A DNA stretch of 64,000 nucleotides from Chthoniobacterales bacterium (GCA_013821455.1 JACDGS010000003.1:1-64000); one strand, 5' to 3'; counted from the stretch's first letter, positions 35,520 through 44,989 are shown. Numbers and translations are program-made. Notes: generated from the sequence alone by a model not told the origin.

Positions 35520-36755
35520 CTATTTTTCGTCGGAGAGTTGTTTCTCCAGCTCCGCGATTGTCGGGAGCGCGCCGCGCAGCTTCTTCGGCAGCGACTCGAC
35601 CAGACGCGTTTTCCATCCGGCCACGCCGATCGGTTTGGCGAGGTCGCGCAGAGCGTATTCCACGGTGAGCTGCTGCTTGTCCTTGCAGAGAAGAAGACCA
35701 ATCGTCGGCTGATCCGCCGCGTCGCGCCTCTGATCGTCCACCGCCGAAAGATAGAAATTCATCTTCCCGGCAAACTCGGGTTTGAAAGGCTCCATCTTCA
35801 GGTCGATGACCACGAAGCAACGCAGCTTCAAGTGATAGAAAAGGAGATCGAGATAGTAATCCTCGCCCGCCACTTCCAGATGCACCTGCCGTCCGACAAA
35901 GGCGAAGCCGACTCCGAGTTCAAGCAGGAATTTCTGGATGTGTTCGACCAGCCCTTGCTCCAGCTCACGTTCGCGCGCGTCGGCTGCGATGGTGAGAAAA
36001 TCGAAAGTGTAAGGATCTTTCAACACCTGCTGCGCGAGATCGGATTGCAGCGGCGGCAGCGTGCGCGCGAAGTTCGTCAGCGCTTTGCCCATGCGTTGGT
36101 GCGCCTTGGTTTCAATCTGGACAGTAAGCACTGCGTGGCTCCAGCCATGCTCAAGAGAGCGCTGCATGTACCAAACGCGTGTGGCAAGGTCTTTGACCTT
36201 TTCCATCAGTAGGACGTGTTGTGCCCATGGTAATTTTGCAACAAGCGGTTGCAAAATTTCGTCGGGATGACTTTTTGCCACAGGCATTGGCAAAATTCCG
36301 GCGGACTCTAATTGTGCCGATGGTGTTGGCACAATTGCATCCTTGGGCGAGAGCGGAGTGGCGGGCGCCAAAAGGGCCGCGGGCTGCGACCCAAATTCAG
36401 TGCCCGGTAATTTTGCCAACGCTGTTGGCAAAATTGGAAACAAGGTCGGATACTCCTGAAAGAAGCGGATCATTCGTCCGATGTTCCGCTCCGAGAAACC
36501 CCGCATCTCCGGAAATTCCGCGTGCAGATCGGCGGCCAGCCGCGGGATCACGCCCGCGCCCCAACCTTCCTTCGCCTGCATCGCCGCGATGCGCTCGCCC
36601 ATCTGCCAGTAGAGCAGGACCAACTCCGCATTCACCGCCACCGCCGCCTTCATCTGCGCCGCACGGATGCGCGTCTTCAGATCGGAGAACCACCGCGCAT
36701 AACCGGAGAGCGATACACTCTTGGGCTTCGCGAGGGAACGGTGCGGCTTGCTCAT
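35520..36755 (-). CDS. YhcG/DUF1016-family PD-(D/E)XK nuclease protein with in-frame hairpin repeats
   Basis: Protein of 411 residues. The N-terminal DUF1016_N domain (YWQMGERIAAMQAKEGWGAGVI, then LHAEFPEMRGFSERNIGRM) is followed by the hallmark LPWAQHVLLMEKVKDL and a C-terminal nuclease domain with FVVIDLKMEPFKPEFAGKMNFYL. Such genes are often found inside type I restriction operons, as here between hsdS and hsdR. Between the two conserved parts (residues about 107-174) lies an inserted stretch with repeats such as ILPTALAKL, IVPTPSAQL and ILPMPVAKS, encoded by palindromes. ATG 36755 is chosen; the longer frame overlaps hsdS. Confidence 0.85.
   Translation of the reverse strand: MSKPHRSLAKPKSVSLSGYARWFSDLKTRIRAAQMKAAVAVNAELVLLYWQMGERIAAMQAKEGWGAGVIPRLAADLHAEFPEMRGFSERNIGRMIRFFQEYPTLFPILPTALAKLPGTEFGSQPAALLAPATPLSPKDAIVPTPSAQLESAGILPMPVAKSHPDEILQPLVAKLPWAQHVLLMEKVKDLATRVWYMQRSLEHGWSHAVLTVQIETKAHQRMGKALTNFARTLPPLQSDLAQQVLKDPYTFDFLTIAADARERELEQGLVEHIQKFLLELGVGFAFVGRQVHLEVAGEDYYLDLLFYHLKLRCFVVIDLKMEPFKPEFAGKMNFYLSAVDDQRRDAADQPTIGLLLCKDKQQLTVEYALRDLAKPIGVAGWKTRLVESLPKKLRGALPTIAELEKQLSDEK
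36232..36435. repeat. four in-frame hairpin repeats inside the yhcG-like gene
   Basis: Stems: AATTTTGCAAC/GTTGCAAAATT (36232-36258), TTTTGCCA/TGGCAAAA (36273-36295), AATTGTGCC/GGCACAATT (36310-36336) and AATTTTGCCAAC/GTTGGCAAAATT (36409-36435). All share the core TTGTGCC or TTTGC(C/A)A and loops of 3-9 bases. They are AT-rich against the GC-rich surroundings and stay in frame, encoding a repeated I-(V/L)-P-x-x-x-A-(K/Q) peptide. Confidence 0.85.
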
Positions 36756-36765
36756 TTGTTCAATC

Positions 36766-38007
36766 TTACCGGCGCGCGATTTCGTCTTCGGCTCGGGAAA
36801 CATCCAGCGGCAACTGACCCGATAACAAACGCGGCAGCAGCAGGTCGCGAGTGCGGCGAAGGTTTTGGATTTTGCGTTGAAGGGCCAGAACCTGCTCAGC
36901 CATTGGCATAGCGGCAGACTCGAAACGCGCAACGAGTCGAGCAGGCGGCTGAAGAAAGTTGATTGTCTTGAAAACCCCGCGACTTATCTCTTTGAAGGTT
37001 GCGCCCGAAGCGATCCGAACGAACTGCGGCACGTTGTCCGTGAGCCACTCGAAAAGGAAATGAAGCGGAGATCGCTCGTTCGGTAGGCAAGTGATGAAGC
37101 CCTGATTGGTGCAAGCTTCGTGTGTGTTAATCGCGATCGCACCGATCGTGGCGCGGCTCGTTAGCATCACGCTACACGCCGGGAACAGTCGGGCAGAGCT
37201 TTCGGCTAACCCGCGTTCGTTAATGTGATCACTGGAATCGTCCATGAACCTTGTATCTGCGCCCGTGAGGTCGCTTGGCGAGAACCACTGGATCGTTCCG
37301 CCGTCCCAATAGGCCGATTCTTTTCGGGAAGGTGTTCCCCCGCCAGAAATCTCGAATGACTCCGCGACAGTTTTCACTTCCCAGCCTTTTGGGATCGGCC
37401 CGAGGACGGAATCGACGCGGGGGACTTTTTCGTGGCCAGAGAAGCGGAAGTGGACGAACCACTCGCGGTAAAGGGCGCGGGCCATCTCCTCCAGGATGCG
37501 GATGCGCCGCTGACAGTTCTCCATCAGCTCGTCGTAGGCCGACAGGATGCCTGCGATGCGGCGCTGGACCGGCAGTGGAGGCAGCGGCACTTCAACCAAG
37601 CGAAGGTTCGACTGGGAGAGCTTGGGTTGTGCGGCTCCAGTCACGTAAGGCTTGATGTCCGCGTTGTTCAGGCAGGCTAACAGAAATGTGTCGTCCGCTA
37701 CTTCCGGCTTGCCCCTCAAGATGTGGGCATGATTATTCACCCAGAACTTGCCGCTCGCGAACAGAGCGAGTGGTAGCTTTTTGCTGTTCAAATTCTCGCC
37801 GTCTTCGGCAACTAGAATATAGCTACCATCAAAGATATAGTCGTCGATGTGGTCAATTATTCCCTGCGCACCGTAGTAGGGAAATGGCCCCTGCCGCTCC
37901 TGCCGCTCGCGGCTGTTGAGAGGCACGCGTTTGTGATCAAAAAGGTCAATCACTTCGCCGAGCGGACGTATTTCCCATGTTCCGTCTCCGTTTTCGACCG
38001 GCATCAC
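36766..38007 (-). CDS. hsdS: type I restriction-modification specificity subunit
   Basis: Determines the DNA target of the methylase and restriction complexes. At 413 residues it has the usual two target-recognition domains: TRD1 about 10-150 ([18 protein letters not shown]...) and TRD2 about 205-375 ([20 protein letters not shown]...), each followed by the conserved helix containing [28 protein letters not shown] or its second copy near the C-terminus. It lies 3' of hsdM, overlapping the detached hsdM tail by four bases. Target sequence cannot be predicted by eye. Confidence 0.92.
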   Translation of the reverse strand: MMPVENGDGTWEIRPLGEVIDLFDHKRVPLNSRERQERQGPFPYYGAQGIIDHIDDYIFDGSYILVAEDGENLNSKKLPLALFASGKFWVNNHAHILRGKPEVADDTFLLACLNNADIKPYVTGAAQPKLSQSNLRLVEVPLPPLPVQRRIAGILSAYDELMENCQRRIRILEEMARALYREWFVHFRFSGHEKVPRVDSVLGPIPKGWEVKTVAESFEISGGGTPSRKESAYWDGGTIQWFSPSDLTGADTRFMDDSSDHINERGLAESSARLFPACSVMLTSRATIGAIAINTHEACTNQGFITCLPNERSPLHFLFEWLTDNVPQFVRIASGATFKEISRGVFKTINFLQPPARLVARFESAAMPMAEQVLALQRKIQNLRRTRDLLLPRLLSGQLPLDVSRAEDEIARR

Positions 38008-38216
38008 TTCTCCAGTATCGCCGCGACATTCCGCGCGACGGTCTCCTCAAGCTCCCGAGCATATGCGTTCAGAGTTTCGAGTTCCTCGTTAAGTGTGCCG
38101 AGCTGAGTCTTGAAGTCTTCGTCGCTTACTTCTTCGCCGGGAGCCACGCCGACATAGCGACCGGGATTGAGCGACCAGCCTTGGGCTTCTATTCTTCGAT
38201 CGTGGCGGCTTTGCAT
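38004..38216 (-). pseudogene. hsdM: detached C-terminal segment of hsdM (frameshift)
   Basis: Open frame reading [20 protein letters not shown] and then [37 protein letters not shown], which is the canonical HsdM C-terminus. The main hsdM frame ends CKAATIEE-stop at 38189. A single extra A in the GAAGAATAG stretch (around 38189-38197) would restore [19 protein letters not shown]. It is therefore a one-base deletion or assembly error, not a separate gene. Confidence 0.85.
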
Positions 38217-39775
38217 AAGCCAGGTACGTCTCTGTAACCCAGCTTCTCTCGATATGTAGCTGGCTCTTCCGCGACCTTTAGTCCTTCTGACTTTTGCAGC
38301 GCCTTGTGCATCTCGCGCGTGAGATCGATGATCTTGTTCCCAAAGGTCTCTTCGAGTTTCTCTCTCGCTTCATCGCCGCCGAGTGTGAAGTCGAGCGCCT
38401 CGCCGCGATAGAGCCTGACGACGTTGGCGAGGAAGCCGATCTGCGCTTCGGTCCAGTCACGATGCGCGCGGTCGATCTGGCGAAAGATGTGGCGGGCGTC
38501 TATAAACAGAACCGTTTCAGCGCGGCTCAGTTTACCCTCACCCCGACCCTCTCCCACTGGGAGAGGGGGACGCGAAGCGCCGGGTGAGGGTGTTTTATAC
38601 GGTGACGCCTTCCCCCGATCGAGGAACCAGAGAGTGCAGGGCAACGTCACTGTATAAAACATGTTTGGCCCGACGGCGACCATCACGTCGACGGCGCGGG
38701 TTTCGATGAGCTGACGGCGGATTTCCTGCTCGGAGGCGCGGGCGTCGGAGGCGGAGTTGGCCATGACGAAGCCGGCGCGGCCGCGTTTGCCTAACGAGGA
38801 AAAGAAGAGCTGGATCCAGAGGTAGTTCGCGTTGTCGGTGCGGGGCAGGCCGAAGGGAAAGCGGCGGCCGGGGCCGACCTCGCCTTCCAACCGCTCCTTG
38901 TCCACGGCGTTGACGTTGAAAGGCGGATTGGCGAGGACGAAGTCGAAGCGGCCGGTGCTCTCGTGCGGGTCGTCGTAGTAGCTCATGGCTTCGCGCACGT
39001 CGCCTTCGAGGCCGTGCATGGCGAGGTTCATGCGCGAGAGGGCGACGGTCGCGCCGACTTTTTCGTTGCCATGAATGGAGAGCTCGCGCGCCGGATTTTT
39101 CCGATGCTCGGCGACGAAGCGCGCGCTCTGCACGAACATCCCGCCGGAGCCGGTCGCGGGATCGTAAACGCTGCCGTGGTAGGGCTCGAGCACTTCGACG
39201 ATGAAGCGGACAATGCTCGCGGGGGTGTAGAACTCGCCGCCCTTCGAGCCTTCGGTGCGGGCGAATTCGCCGAGGAAGTATTCGTAGATGCGGCCGAAGG
39301 CGTCGTAGTCGAGGCCGGCGGGAATCTCCGAGACGCGCTTAAGCAACTGCTTCAGGAGCGGACTGGCAAATATCTCGTAGGTCTTCGGGAGGACGCCGGC
39401 GAGCTGCGGGTTGTCGCGCTCGATCGCGCGCATGGCGTCGTTCAGCTTCGAGCCGATGTTCGCGCCCTCCGGCAGGCTGAGGAGGAAATCGAAACGCGCG
39501 TCCGGCGCGAGGAAGATGATGCCTTCGGCAGTGTAGGCTTTCGGGTCGTCGAGGCGCGAGCCGCGGCGGGTGCCGGTGGTTTGATTCTCCAATTCGGCGC
39601 GCTGTTTGGCGAAGCGGACTTCGGCGAAGCGCAGGAAGATGAGGCCGAGGACCGGGCCGGAGTATTGTTGCGCGGTGAGGCCGGAGTTGGCGCGGAGCTG
39701 GTCGGCGGCCTGCCAGAGGCGCTTCTCCAGCTCATCGTTGGCGGCGTCCTTTTCGGAGGGGGCAATCCACTGCAT
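38189..39775 (-). CDS. hsdM: type I restriction-modification methyltransferase subunit (frameshifted near 3' end)
   Basis: N6-adenine methyltransferase subunit. [18 protein letters not shown] (SAM site, near 195-212) and the catalytic [10 protein letters not shown] (near 285-294) are intact, preceded by the all-helical N-terminal domain. The frame ends at 528 residues with the C-terminal ~65 codons moved to another frame (see 38004-38216). Residues about 395-413 ([18 protein letters not shown]) come from an in-frame palindromic element at 38535-38590. First gene of the operon hsdM-hsdS-yhcG-hsdR; an antisense open frame across it is a composition artefact. Confidence 0.9.
   Translation of the reverse strand: MQWIAPSEKDAANDELEKRLWQAADQLRANSGLTAQQYSGPVLGLIFLRFAEVRFAKQRAELENQTTGTRRGSRLDDPKAYTAEGIIFLAPDARFDFLLSLPEGANIGSKLNDAMRAIERDNPQLAGVLPKTYEIFASPLLKQLLKRVSEIPAGLDYDAFGRIYEYFLGEFARTEGSKGGEFYTPASIVRFIVEVLEPYHGSVYDPATGSGGMFVQSARFVAEHRKNPARELSIHGNEKVGATVALSRMNLAMHGLEGDVREAMSYYDDPHESTGRFDFVLANPPFNVNAVDKERLEGEVGPGRRFPFGLPRTDNANYLWIQLFFSSLGKRGRAGFVMANSASDARASEQEIRRQLIETRAVDVMVAVGPNMFYTVTLPCTLWFLDRGKASPYKTPSPGASRPPLPVGEGRGEGKLSRAETVLFIDARHIFRQIDRAHRDWTEAQIGFLANVVRLYRGEALDFTLGGDEAREKLEETFGNKIIDLTREMHKALQKSEGLKVAEEPATYREKLGYRDVPGLCKAATIEE
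38535..38590. repeat. in-frame palindromic element inside hsdM
   Basis: Outer arms CCCTCACCC (38535) and GGGTGAGGG (38582-38590) and inner arms CCCTCTCCC/GGGAGAGGG pair around a short loop. The core CCCTCACCCC/CCCTCTCCC is the same as the boundaries of the DUF559 cassette in hsdR. It is in frame and adds about 19 Gly/Pro-rich residues. Confidence 0.8.
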
Positions 39776-39970
39776 GCGGCGCCGATTTCTAGCGCACAGA
39801 GAAATGTTGTCGAGGGAAAAGACGCAGCCGGGAAAGTGGAAAGGCTAAGTAGACGACGGGCCAGAGGCAGGAGACGTCGGCGCAGAACACTTAGCGCCGC
39901 TGCGCCGGTTGAAAGACGAGCCGCTCGAATCTGGAATAGGAATCCGCGAGCTCCAGTTCGATACCCGCAC

Positions 39971-41902
39971 TTACACTTCCACCCGTGCGCCTAACTCTAC
40001 GACACCGTTAGGCGGGAGCCGGAAGTAGGAGGTGACGTCGCCGGTATTGCGTGTCATCCAGGCGAAGATCGAGCCACGCCAGGGACTGAGCCCTAGTTTC
40101 TGGGTCGCGAGGATGGTCTCACGGCCGACGAAGTAAGTAGTTGTCATCGAATTAAATTTTAACCCCGGATTCTCAGCCGAGGCGAGCGCGGCCGGCACGT
40201 CGGGACGCTCCATGAAACCATAACGCAGACGCGCACACCAAAAGCCATCGCCCAAGTCTTCCAACATCACTCGCTCGTGTAACGGATCGCTGAGATAGGG
40301 CGAGTCGACGGTCAGGACAGTGAGAAGGATAACCTTTTCGTGCAGTACTTTGTTGTGCTTGAGATTGTGCAGTAAGGCGAGCGGCGTGCCGGTAGGGTTG
40401 CCCGACATGAAGACCGCAGTGCCGCGGACGCGCTGGATTTTCTGATTCTGCAGATCGCCCATGAAAAGATCGAGGGGCAGAGTCATCTTGGCGACGTGCG
40501 CGCCCAGGACTTTCCGCCCTTTGCGCCAGGTCAGCATGAGGAAAAGGATGATACCGGAAACAAGCAGAGGGAACCAACCGCCATGCGCGACCTTGAGCAT
40601 GTTCGCGCCGAAAAAGGTAAGATCGATCGTGATGAAAAAAGAGGCCACCGGAAGCGCCACCGCCCTCGACCAATGCCAGCGCTCCCGCGCCAACATGTAA
40701 AAAAGGATCGTGGTGATTAACATCGTCGTCGTAATCGCGACGCCATAGGCCGAGGCGAGATGCGTCGAAGATCCGAAGCCGACGACCAGTCCTATGCAGG
40801 CCGCCATCAAGCCCCAGTTCACCGCCGGCACATAGATTTGGCCGATGATTTGCGCGGAGGTGTATTTCACTTTGAGCCGCGGACAATAACCGAGTTGAAT
40901 CGCCTGCATGGTGATCGAAAACGCGCCGCTGATGATGGCTTGGGAAGCTATGACCGCGGCGGCAGTCGCGAGCACGAGCAAGGGATAGAGCGCCCATGGT
41001 GGCGCCATGCGATAAAAGGGATTCAAGGCCGCTGCCGGATCCCGCAGGAGGAGTGCGCCCTGCCCGAAGTAATTCAGCAGCAAGCTCGGGAAGACGACCG
41101 TGAACCAGGTCCACCGGATCGGGGCCGTGCCGAAGTGGCCAATATCCGCATAGAGTGCTTCGCCGCCAGTCACGACGAGGAAGACCGCGCCCAGGACGAC
41201 GAAGCCAGCGAAACCGTTGCGCACAAAAAAATCGACTGCGTATAGCGGATTGATCGCTGTCAGCACTTCGGGTGCCCTCACAATCTGATGCAGCCCGAGC
41301 GCGCTCAGGACGACGAACCAAATCAGCGTGATCGGTCCAAAAACCGCCCCGACCACCGTAGTGCCGCGAGATTGAAATAAGAAAACCCCAATCAGGACCC
41401 CAACCGACAAAGGCACGACCCAGGAGTCCAAGAGCGGCGTCGCGATATGCAAACCTTCGATCGCGCCCATGACGCTGATCGCGGGCGTGATCATCCCATC
41501 GGCATAGAGGAGCGCCGCGCCAAAAAGCCCGAGAAGAAAAAGCGTGCGGCCGCGGCCCGCCGGTTCGCGCACGAGAGCGGCAAGCGAGAGGATGCCACCT
41601 TCCCCGCGGTTATCAGCCCGTAGAATCAGCACCAGGTATTTCAGCGAAATCACGAGCACCAGCGACCAGACGATGAGCGAGAGAACGCCGAGTACGTTAG
41701 GCCGAGTCACCGCGATGGCGTGCTCGCCGAAAAAACATTCGCGCATGGCGTAGAGGGGGCTCGTGCCGATGTCGCCATAGACGATGCCGAGACAGGCTAG
41801 CGACAGGACCAGAAGCCGGCCATGTATAACAAGCGCCGGTGCCGGTGCTGGCGGCGCACCGCTCGCGAGGGACGCCAACGCTACGGACTCACTTCGGGCC
41901 AT
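39971..41902 (-). CDS. kup: low-affinity potassium transport protein Kup
   Basis: Inner-membrane K+/H+ symporter of 643 residues, the normal KUP length. About twelve spans occupy residues 28-460; the signature GIVYGDIGTSPLYAMRE near 39-55 and RADNRGEGGILSLAALV near 95-111 are unmistakable. The C-terminal ~160 residues form the hydrophilic domain (GTAVFMSGNPTGTPLALLHN). Kup works best at acidic pH. It is followed on the same strand by two genes, one a TMEM175 channel, giving a small potassium-related group. Few CCTAACGA copies: one CCGTTAGG near its 3' end. Confidence 0.95.
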   Translation of the reverse strand: MARSESVALASLASGAPPAPAPALVIHGRLLVLSLACLGIVYGDIGTSPLYAMRECFFGEHAIAVTRPNVLGVLSLIVWSLVLVISLKYLVLILRADNRGEGGILSLAALVREPAGRGRTLFLLGLFGAALLYADGMITPAISVMGAIEGLHIATPLLDSWVVPLSVGVLIGVFLFQSRGTTVVGAVFGPITLIWFVVLSALGLHQIVRAPEVLTAINPLYAVDFFVRNGFAGFVVLGAVFLVVTGGEALYADIGHFGTAPIRWTWFTVVFPSLLLNYFGQGALLLRDPAAALNPFYRMAPPWALYPLLVLATAAAVIASQAIISGAFSITMQAIQLGYCPRLKVKYTSAQIIGQIYVPAVNWGLMAACIGLVVGFGSSTHLASAYGVAITTTMLITTILFYMLARERWHWSRAVALPVASFFITIDLTFFGANMLKVAHGGWFPLLVSGIILFLMLTWRKGRKVLGAHVAKMTLPLDLFMGDLQNQKIQRVRGTAVFMSGNPTGTPLALLHNLKHNKVLHEKVILLTVLTVDSPYLSDPLHERVMLEDLGDGFWCARLRYGFMERPDVPAALASAENPGLKFNSMTTTYFVGRETILATQKLGLSPWRGSIFAWMTRNTGDVTSYFRLPPNGVVELGARVEV

Positions 41903-42026
41903 CGCTAAAATATAGAGTTAAATGCCAGCGCAAACACGCGGTAATTGCAGCGAAGGTGCCGGTGGCCAAGGTGTGGCAGCGGACTAATCGAAAACGAAAA
42001 TACCGCTGGCAAAGGTCCGCGAAGGC

Positions 42027-42548
42027 CTAACGACGGCTCGCGAGATGCGACAGCGCGATGCTCATCGCCGCCGCGCCCAGCGTCTTCACCAGCATCGGAT
42101 GTTGCGCGTAAATCTCACTCACGCGGTCCACAATCGAGGGGTCGTGTTGCGCTGCGCGTGCCGCGGCCTGTTGCGCCATATCAGGCGTGATTTGCTGCGC
42201 GGCCTCGGGCGTGATGGGAGTGCCCGCACCCGCGCCCGCGGGCAGAGAAATCCCGGCCGATTGCGTCAATTGCGAGAGAATCCCCGCCCCCGCCCCACTG
42301 GAGAGCAAAGTGTTGAGTAAGCTGGCACGCTGCGCGCCGTTCGAGTTCCCGAAAAGCTGCCCGACCATCTGGGCAAACGGCGGCGTCTGGTCCGAATGAA
42401 ACATGGCGCTCAACCCGCTCGCGAGCGCGGAGGGCGGCGCCGCTTGCGCGACTTGTTGGAAGTGGTTGGCCACTTCTCCCTCCGCCGGCGCTTGTCCGCC
42501 TTGAGAATAGTTTTGCAATACGTTCGAAAGTTCGTTCATCCAGCTCAT
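42027..42548 (-). CDS. hypothetical Gln/Ala-rich protein
   Basis: Soluble protein of 173 residues, not assignable to a characterised family. The N-terminus MSWMNELSNVLQNYSQG and the repeated NHFQQVA and MVGQLFGNSNGAQRASLLNTLL segments suggest a helical YidB/DUF937-like fold; the middle is a low-complexity Gly/Ala stretch, and the end ILSQLTQ...SRR is amphipathic. Such proteins are common in Acidobacteria and Verrucomicrobiota. Its stop codon TAG lies in a TCGTTAGG word read on the minus strand. Confidence 0.65.
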   Translation of the reverse strand: MSWMNELSNVLQNYSQGGQAPAEGEVANHFQQVAQAAPPSALASGLSAMFHSDQTPPFAQMVGQLFGNSNGAQRASLLNTLLSSGAGAGILSQLTQSAGISLPAGAGAGTPITPEAAQQITPDMAQQAAARAAQHDPSIVDRVSEIYAQHPMLVKTLGAAAMSIALSHLASRR

Positions 42549-42628
42549 GGCTCCAAGCTGGACGCGCCTCCCGCGCTTGTCGAGTATTCATCCACTCCGC
42601 GCAAAGGGCCAAAGCCTGGCCGACGGTC

Positions 42629-42646
42629 GCCTAACGAGTAAAGGAC
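42629..42646 (+). repeat. extended CCTAACGA word, intergenic
   Basis: Exact GCCTAACGAGTAAAGGAC in the 111-base gap between two minus-strand genes. It is identical to the copies at 26612 and 28966 but in the opposite orientation relative to the flanking genes. Confidence 0.85.
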
Positions 42647-42659
42647 CATCCCGCCTTGG

Positions 42660-43298
42660 TCAGGTCAGGAAAGCGGGTAACCTCCGCACGACCAGGCGGA
42701 CACCGATCATCGCGCCCGCAAAAATTCCCAGGATATAGTTCTCCCAATAACGCAGGCCGGATTCCACCGTGCCGCCGTGACGTTGCAGCGCGAATAACAA
42801 TACGCCCAGGAAAAGCGTCAGCGCGCCCTGCAACAGCGAGCGCCGCCAATCTCGCAAACGATCCTGCACCTGCTGGTCGCCTCGCCGTTGCCGGAGACCC
42901 CGCACGCGCAGGACCGAGAGAGTGAGCAGGATAAGCGCGCCATCACAAACGTAGAGCGCGAAGGAAGGGAAATAATTCCCGAAGCGCAGAAGGGTCTGCA
43001 CCGAATAAGGCAGGACCGCGATCGCGAAAAGAAAGATGAAGTTAACGGTCGCATCGAACATCCCGGCGACAAAGCGGTGGCGGAAGATACGGTAATGCTC
43101 CAGCCAAAAACGGCAGACCAATGCGAAGGTGCCGATGATTGCGAACCAGCGCGCGGAATCGAATATGTCCTCGACCCTCGCCGGCACATCGAGCCGCGTC
43201 GCGAGGAGAGACAGGCTAAAGCCGAACACCAGATCGCTGAACGCCTCGAGTCGCCTGGTGAAGCGCTCGCGAGAGTCGGCGTCGGGAAGCTGAGACAT
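42660..43298 (-). CDS. TMEM175-family potassium channel (DUF1211)
   Basis: Membrane protein of 212 residues. The family fingerprint, an arginine and FSD in the first helix, is present as RRLEAFSDLVFGFSLSLL (about residues 14-31). Six hydrophobic segments are visible, fitting a single six-helix repeat of bacterial TMEM175 channels, which assemble as tetramers. ATG 43298 is preferred over a GTG three codons upstream. Its proximity to kup suggests a potassium theme. Confidence 0.85.
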   Translation of the reverse strand: MSQLPDADSRERFTRRLEAFSDLVFGFSLSLLATRLDVPARVEDIFDSARWFAIIGTFALVCRFWLEHYRIFRHRFVAGMFDATVNFIFLFAIAVLPYSVQTLLRFGNYFPSFALYVCDGALILLTLSVLRVRGLRQRRGDQQVQDRLRDWRRSLLQGALTLFLGVLLFALQRHGGTVESGLRYWENYILGIFAGAMIGVRLVVRRLPAFLT

Positions 43299-43682
43299 TA
43301 CCCACACGGTGACGCCACCTGGCGATAAGTCTCAAGTAAAAAGCCCGCGCCCGTGACAAATTTTCCGCGATCAAAGGTATCACCTCTTCCTCGCCCGTGC
43401 CGGCGAAAGACCTATACTCGTTAGGCGCTTCAAACCCTGGTGCACGGTAACCGTTCAAACCTGCGACTATTCCCGGGCGCAAGAGCATCGCTAACTCGAA
43501 TGCTTAAAGCAGTCGAGCTCCTCCCGCTCCGCGGGCGTGGCAGCCTCACTTGCCGCTCCGATCTCCCGGAAGCCAGTCTTACTTTCTTCGTTACGGTCAC
43601 CCTTCTGGCCAGGACTCTTCGTCTTCGCGCCTCTTGAATTTCAGTTTGTGATTCGCGCGAGCGCTCCCTAGCTTCTGCGCCA
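43299..43682 (+). other. divergent intergenic region
   Basis: Gap of 384 bases between the TMEM175 gene and the CHASE2 gene. It holds a TATACTCGTTAGGC copy of the dispersed word (43413-43426). A 65-codon frame at 43440-43637 is arginine-rich and I do not consider it a gene. Promoters for both neighbours probably lie here. Confidence 0.4.
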
Positions 43683-44894
43683 ATGCGCCCTCTGTCGCTT
43701 TGGCCCGTGGTCGTTATCATCCTGCTCGGCGTTCTGATCGCACGCGAGCCTCGACTCCAGCGGGTGGACGACGTGCTCCTCTATTGGTTTATGGCCAACG
43801 CCGTATCGGAGCTTCAGCCCGCGGCGGTAACTCTGGTGGAAGTCGGGCGCGATGACTCTCCAACGACCTCGGAGAGAAAGCCAGCACCCAAGGGTGCGGC
43901 CGCGCAACGGTCCTTCTCGCCGCTGGAGTTAGCTCTCTTCCTCCAAGCCGCGCTCGACTTCCAGCCCGCAGTCATCGGCTTCGAGCCGATCCTCATCTGG
44001 CGCGAGCGCGACAAGGATCAGGAACAACTCTTCACCGATCAGGCCATGCGTGTGCCCAAGCTTCTCGTAGCCATGGAGCTCGGCGGCAAAGGTCCGCGCG
44101 ACCTCAAAGTGGACGATATTCCTACCCTGCCCCAAGTCACCGGCGAACGCGGTCATCTCGCCGAGTTCACCGGGGTAAGTCATCGCCCGGGGGATGACAT
44201 CCGCCTCATCTCGACTCCGGGTTTCATCAATCTGCCTAACGATCGCAGCGACCGGATTCGCGTGCCGATGCTCCTTGAATACCGCGGCGAGATTGTGCCC
44301 TCCTTTCCGCTGCAGGCCATCATGCTCTGGCTCCGCGCCACGCCGGCAGACATCAGGATCGAACTCGGCTCCCACATTCTACTGCCTAACGGATGGCGCA
44401 TCCCGCTCCATCGCGACGGCACGACCAAGGTTAACCCCGCAGCCGCGCGCAGCGTCCGCCGTCTGACCTTGAATCAACTCCTTCTTGCGGCGCAGGAGCG
44501 CTCTTCACACAGCCCGCCGACCATGGACCTCACTTCTTTGAAAGGTCAGATCATTCTTCTGCGCCTGGCCGACGATCCTCTGCAACCGCCTAACATTTTC
44601 TCGACCGCGATCGCGACTGTGCAAAGCAATGCTTATCTGCGTGCCGTGCCCTGGTTCTACGATTGGCTCATTATCCTTCTCGCGGCGGCCGCAGCCCCAT
44701 GGCTTGAGCGGATCTCCAAAAGCACTTCCCTTCTCGTCGCTTTGGCACTTAGCGCGGGTTATGGCTTGCTGGCGCTCTCGCTTCTGGAATCTAATCGCAT
44801 TTGGCTGCCCACCTTTCTCCCGCTCGCGCTCCTTTGGACACTTATACTCGTTAGGCTATTTGTTTCTCCAGCGCCCCTAGCCTCGCGTCAATAA
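43683..44894 (+). CDS. CHASE2-domain membrane protein
   Basis: Protein of 403 residues. One N-terminal span (about 6-20) is followed by an extracytoplasmic CHASE2 sensor domain of about 280 residues (RVDDVLLYWF... FQPAVIGFEPILIW... GFINLPND-type segments), and three C-terminal spans end the protein (about 310-395). CHASE2 usually heads a histidine kinase, adenylyl cyclase or diguanylate cyclase; no output domain is fused here. The next gene, 95 bases downstream on the same strand, encodes a patatin protein that also has C-terminal membrane spans, so the two may act together. Function inferred only. Confidence 0.75.
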   Translation: MRPLSLWPVVVIILLGVLIAREPRLQRVDDVLLYWFMANAVSELQPAAVTLVEVGRDDSPTTSERKPAPKGAAAQRSFSPLELALFLQAALDFQPAVIGFEPILIWRERDKDQEQLFTDQAMRVPKLLVAMELGGKGPRDLKVDDIPTLPQVTGERGHLAEFTGVSHRPGDDIRLISTPGFINLPNDRSDRIRVPMLLEYRGEIVPSFPLQAIMLWLRATPADIRIELGSHILLPNGWRIPLHRDGTTKVNPAAARSVRRLTLNQLLLAAQERSSHSPPTMDLTSLKGQIILLRLADDPLQPPNIFSTAIATVQSNAYLRAVPWFYDWLIILLAAAAAPWLERISKSTSLLVALALSAGYGLLALSLLESNRIWLPTFLPLALLWTLILVRLFVSPAPLASRQ

Positions 44895-44989
44895 AGGGAT
44901 AACTCTCAGCTATCGTATAACCCGGTTCGAAACCGAAGCGTTTTTCCCTCGACAGCTTTCGCCGGATCGGTAGAAATATCCGCGCTCCG

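Noticed and set aside
36232-36435. CRISPR array
   Set aside because: The hairpins differ from each other, spacing is irregular, the segment is coding and in frame, and no cas genes are present.
38963-39994. 343-codon open frame antisense to hsdM
   Set aside because: Composition is Ala/Arg/Glu/Gly with no domain, and the opposite strand encodes a clear HsdM with SAM and NPPF motifs. It is open because of high GC content.
40173-41321. 382-codon second frame inside kup
   Set aside because: Arginine-rich shadow of a typical KUP transporter in another frame on the same strand.
43440-43637. 65-codon frame upstream of the CHASE2 gene
   Set aside because: Arg/Leu/Ser composition, no ribosome site, no domain; probably chance.
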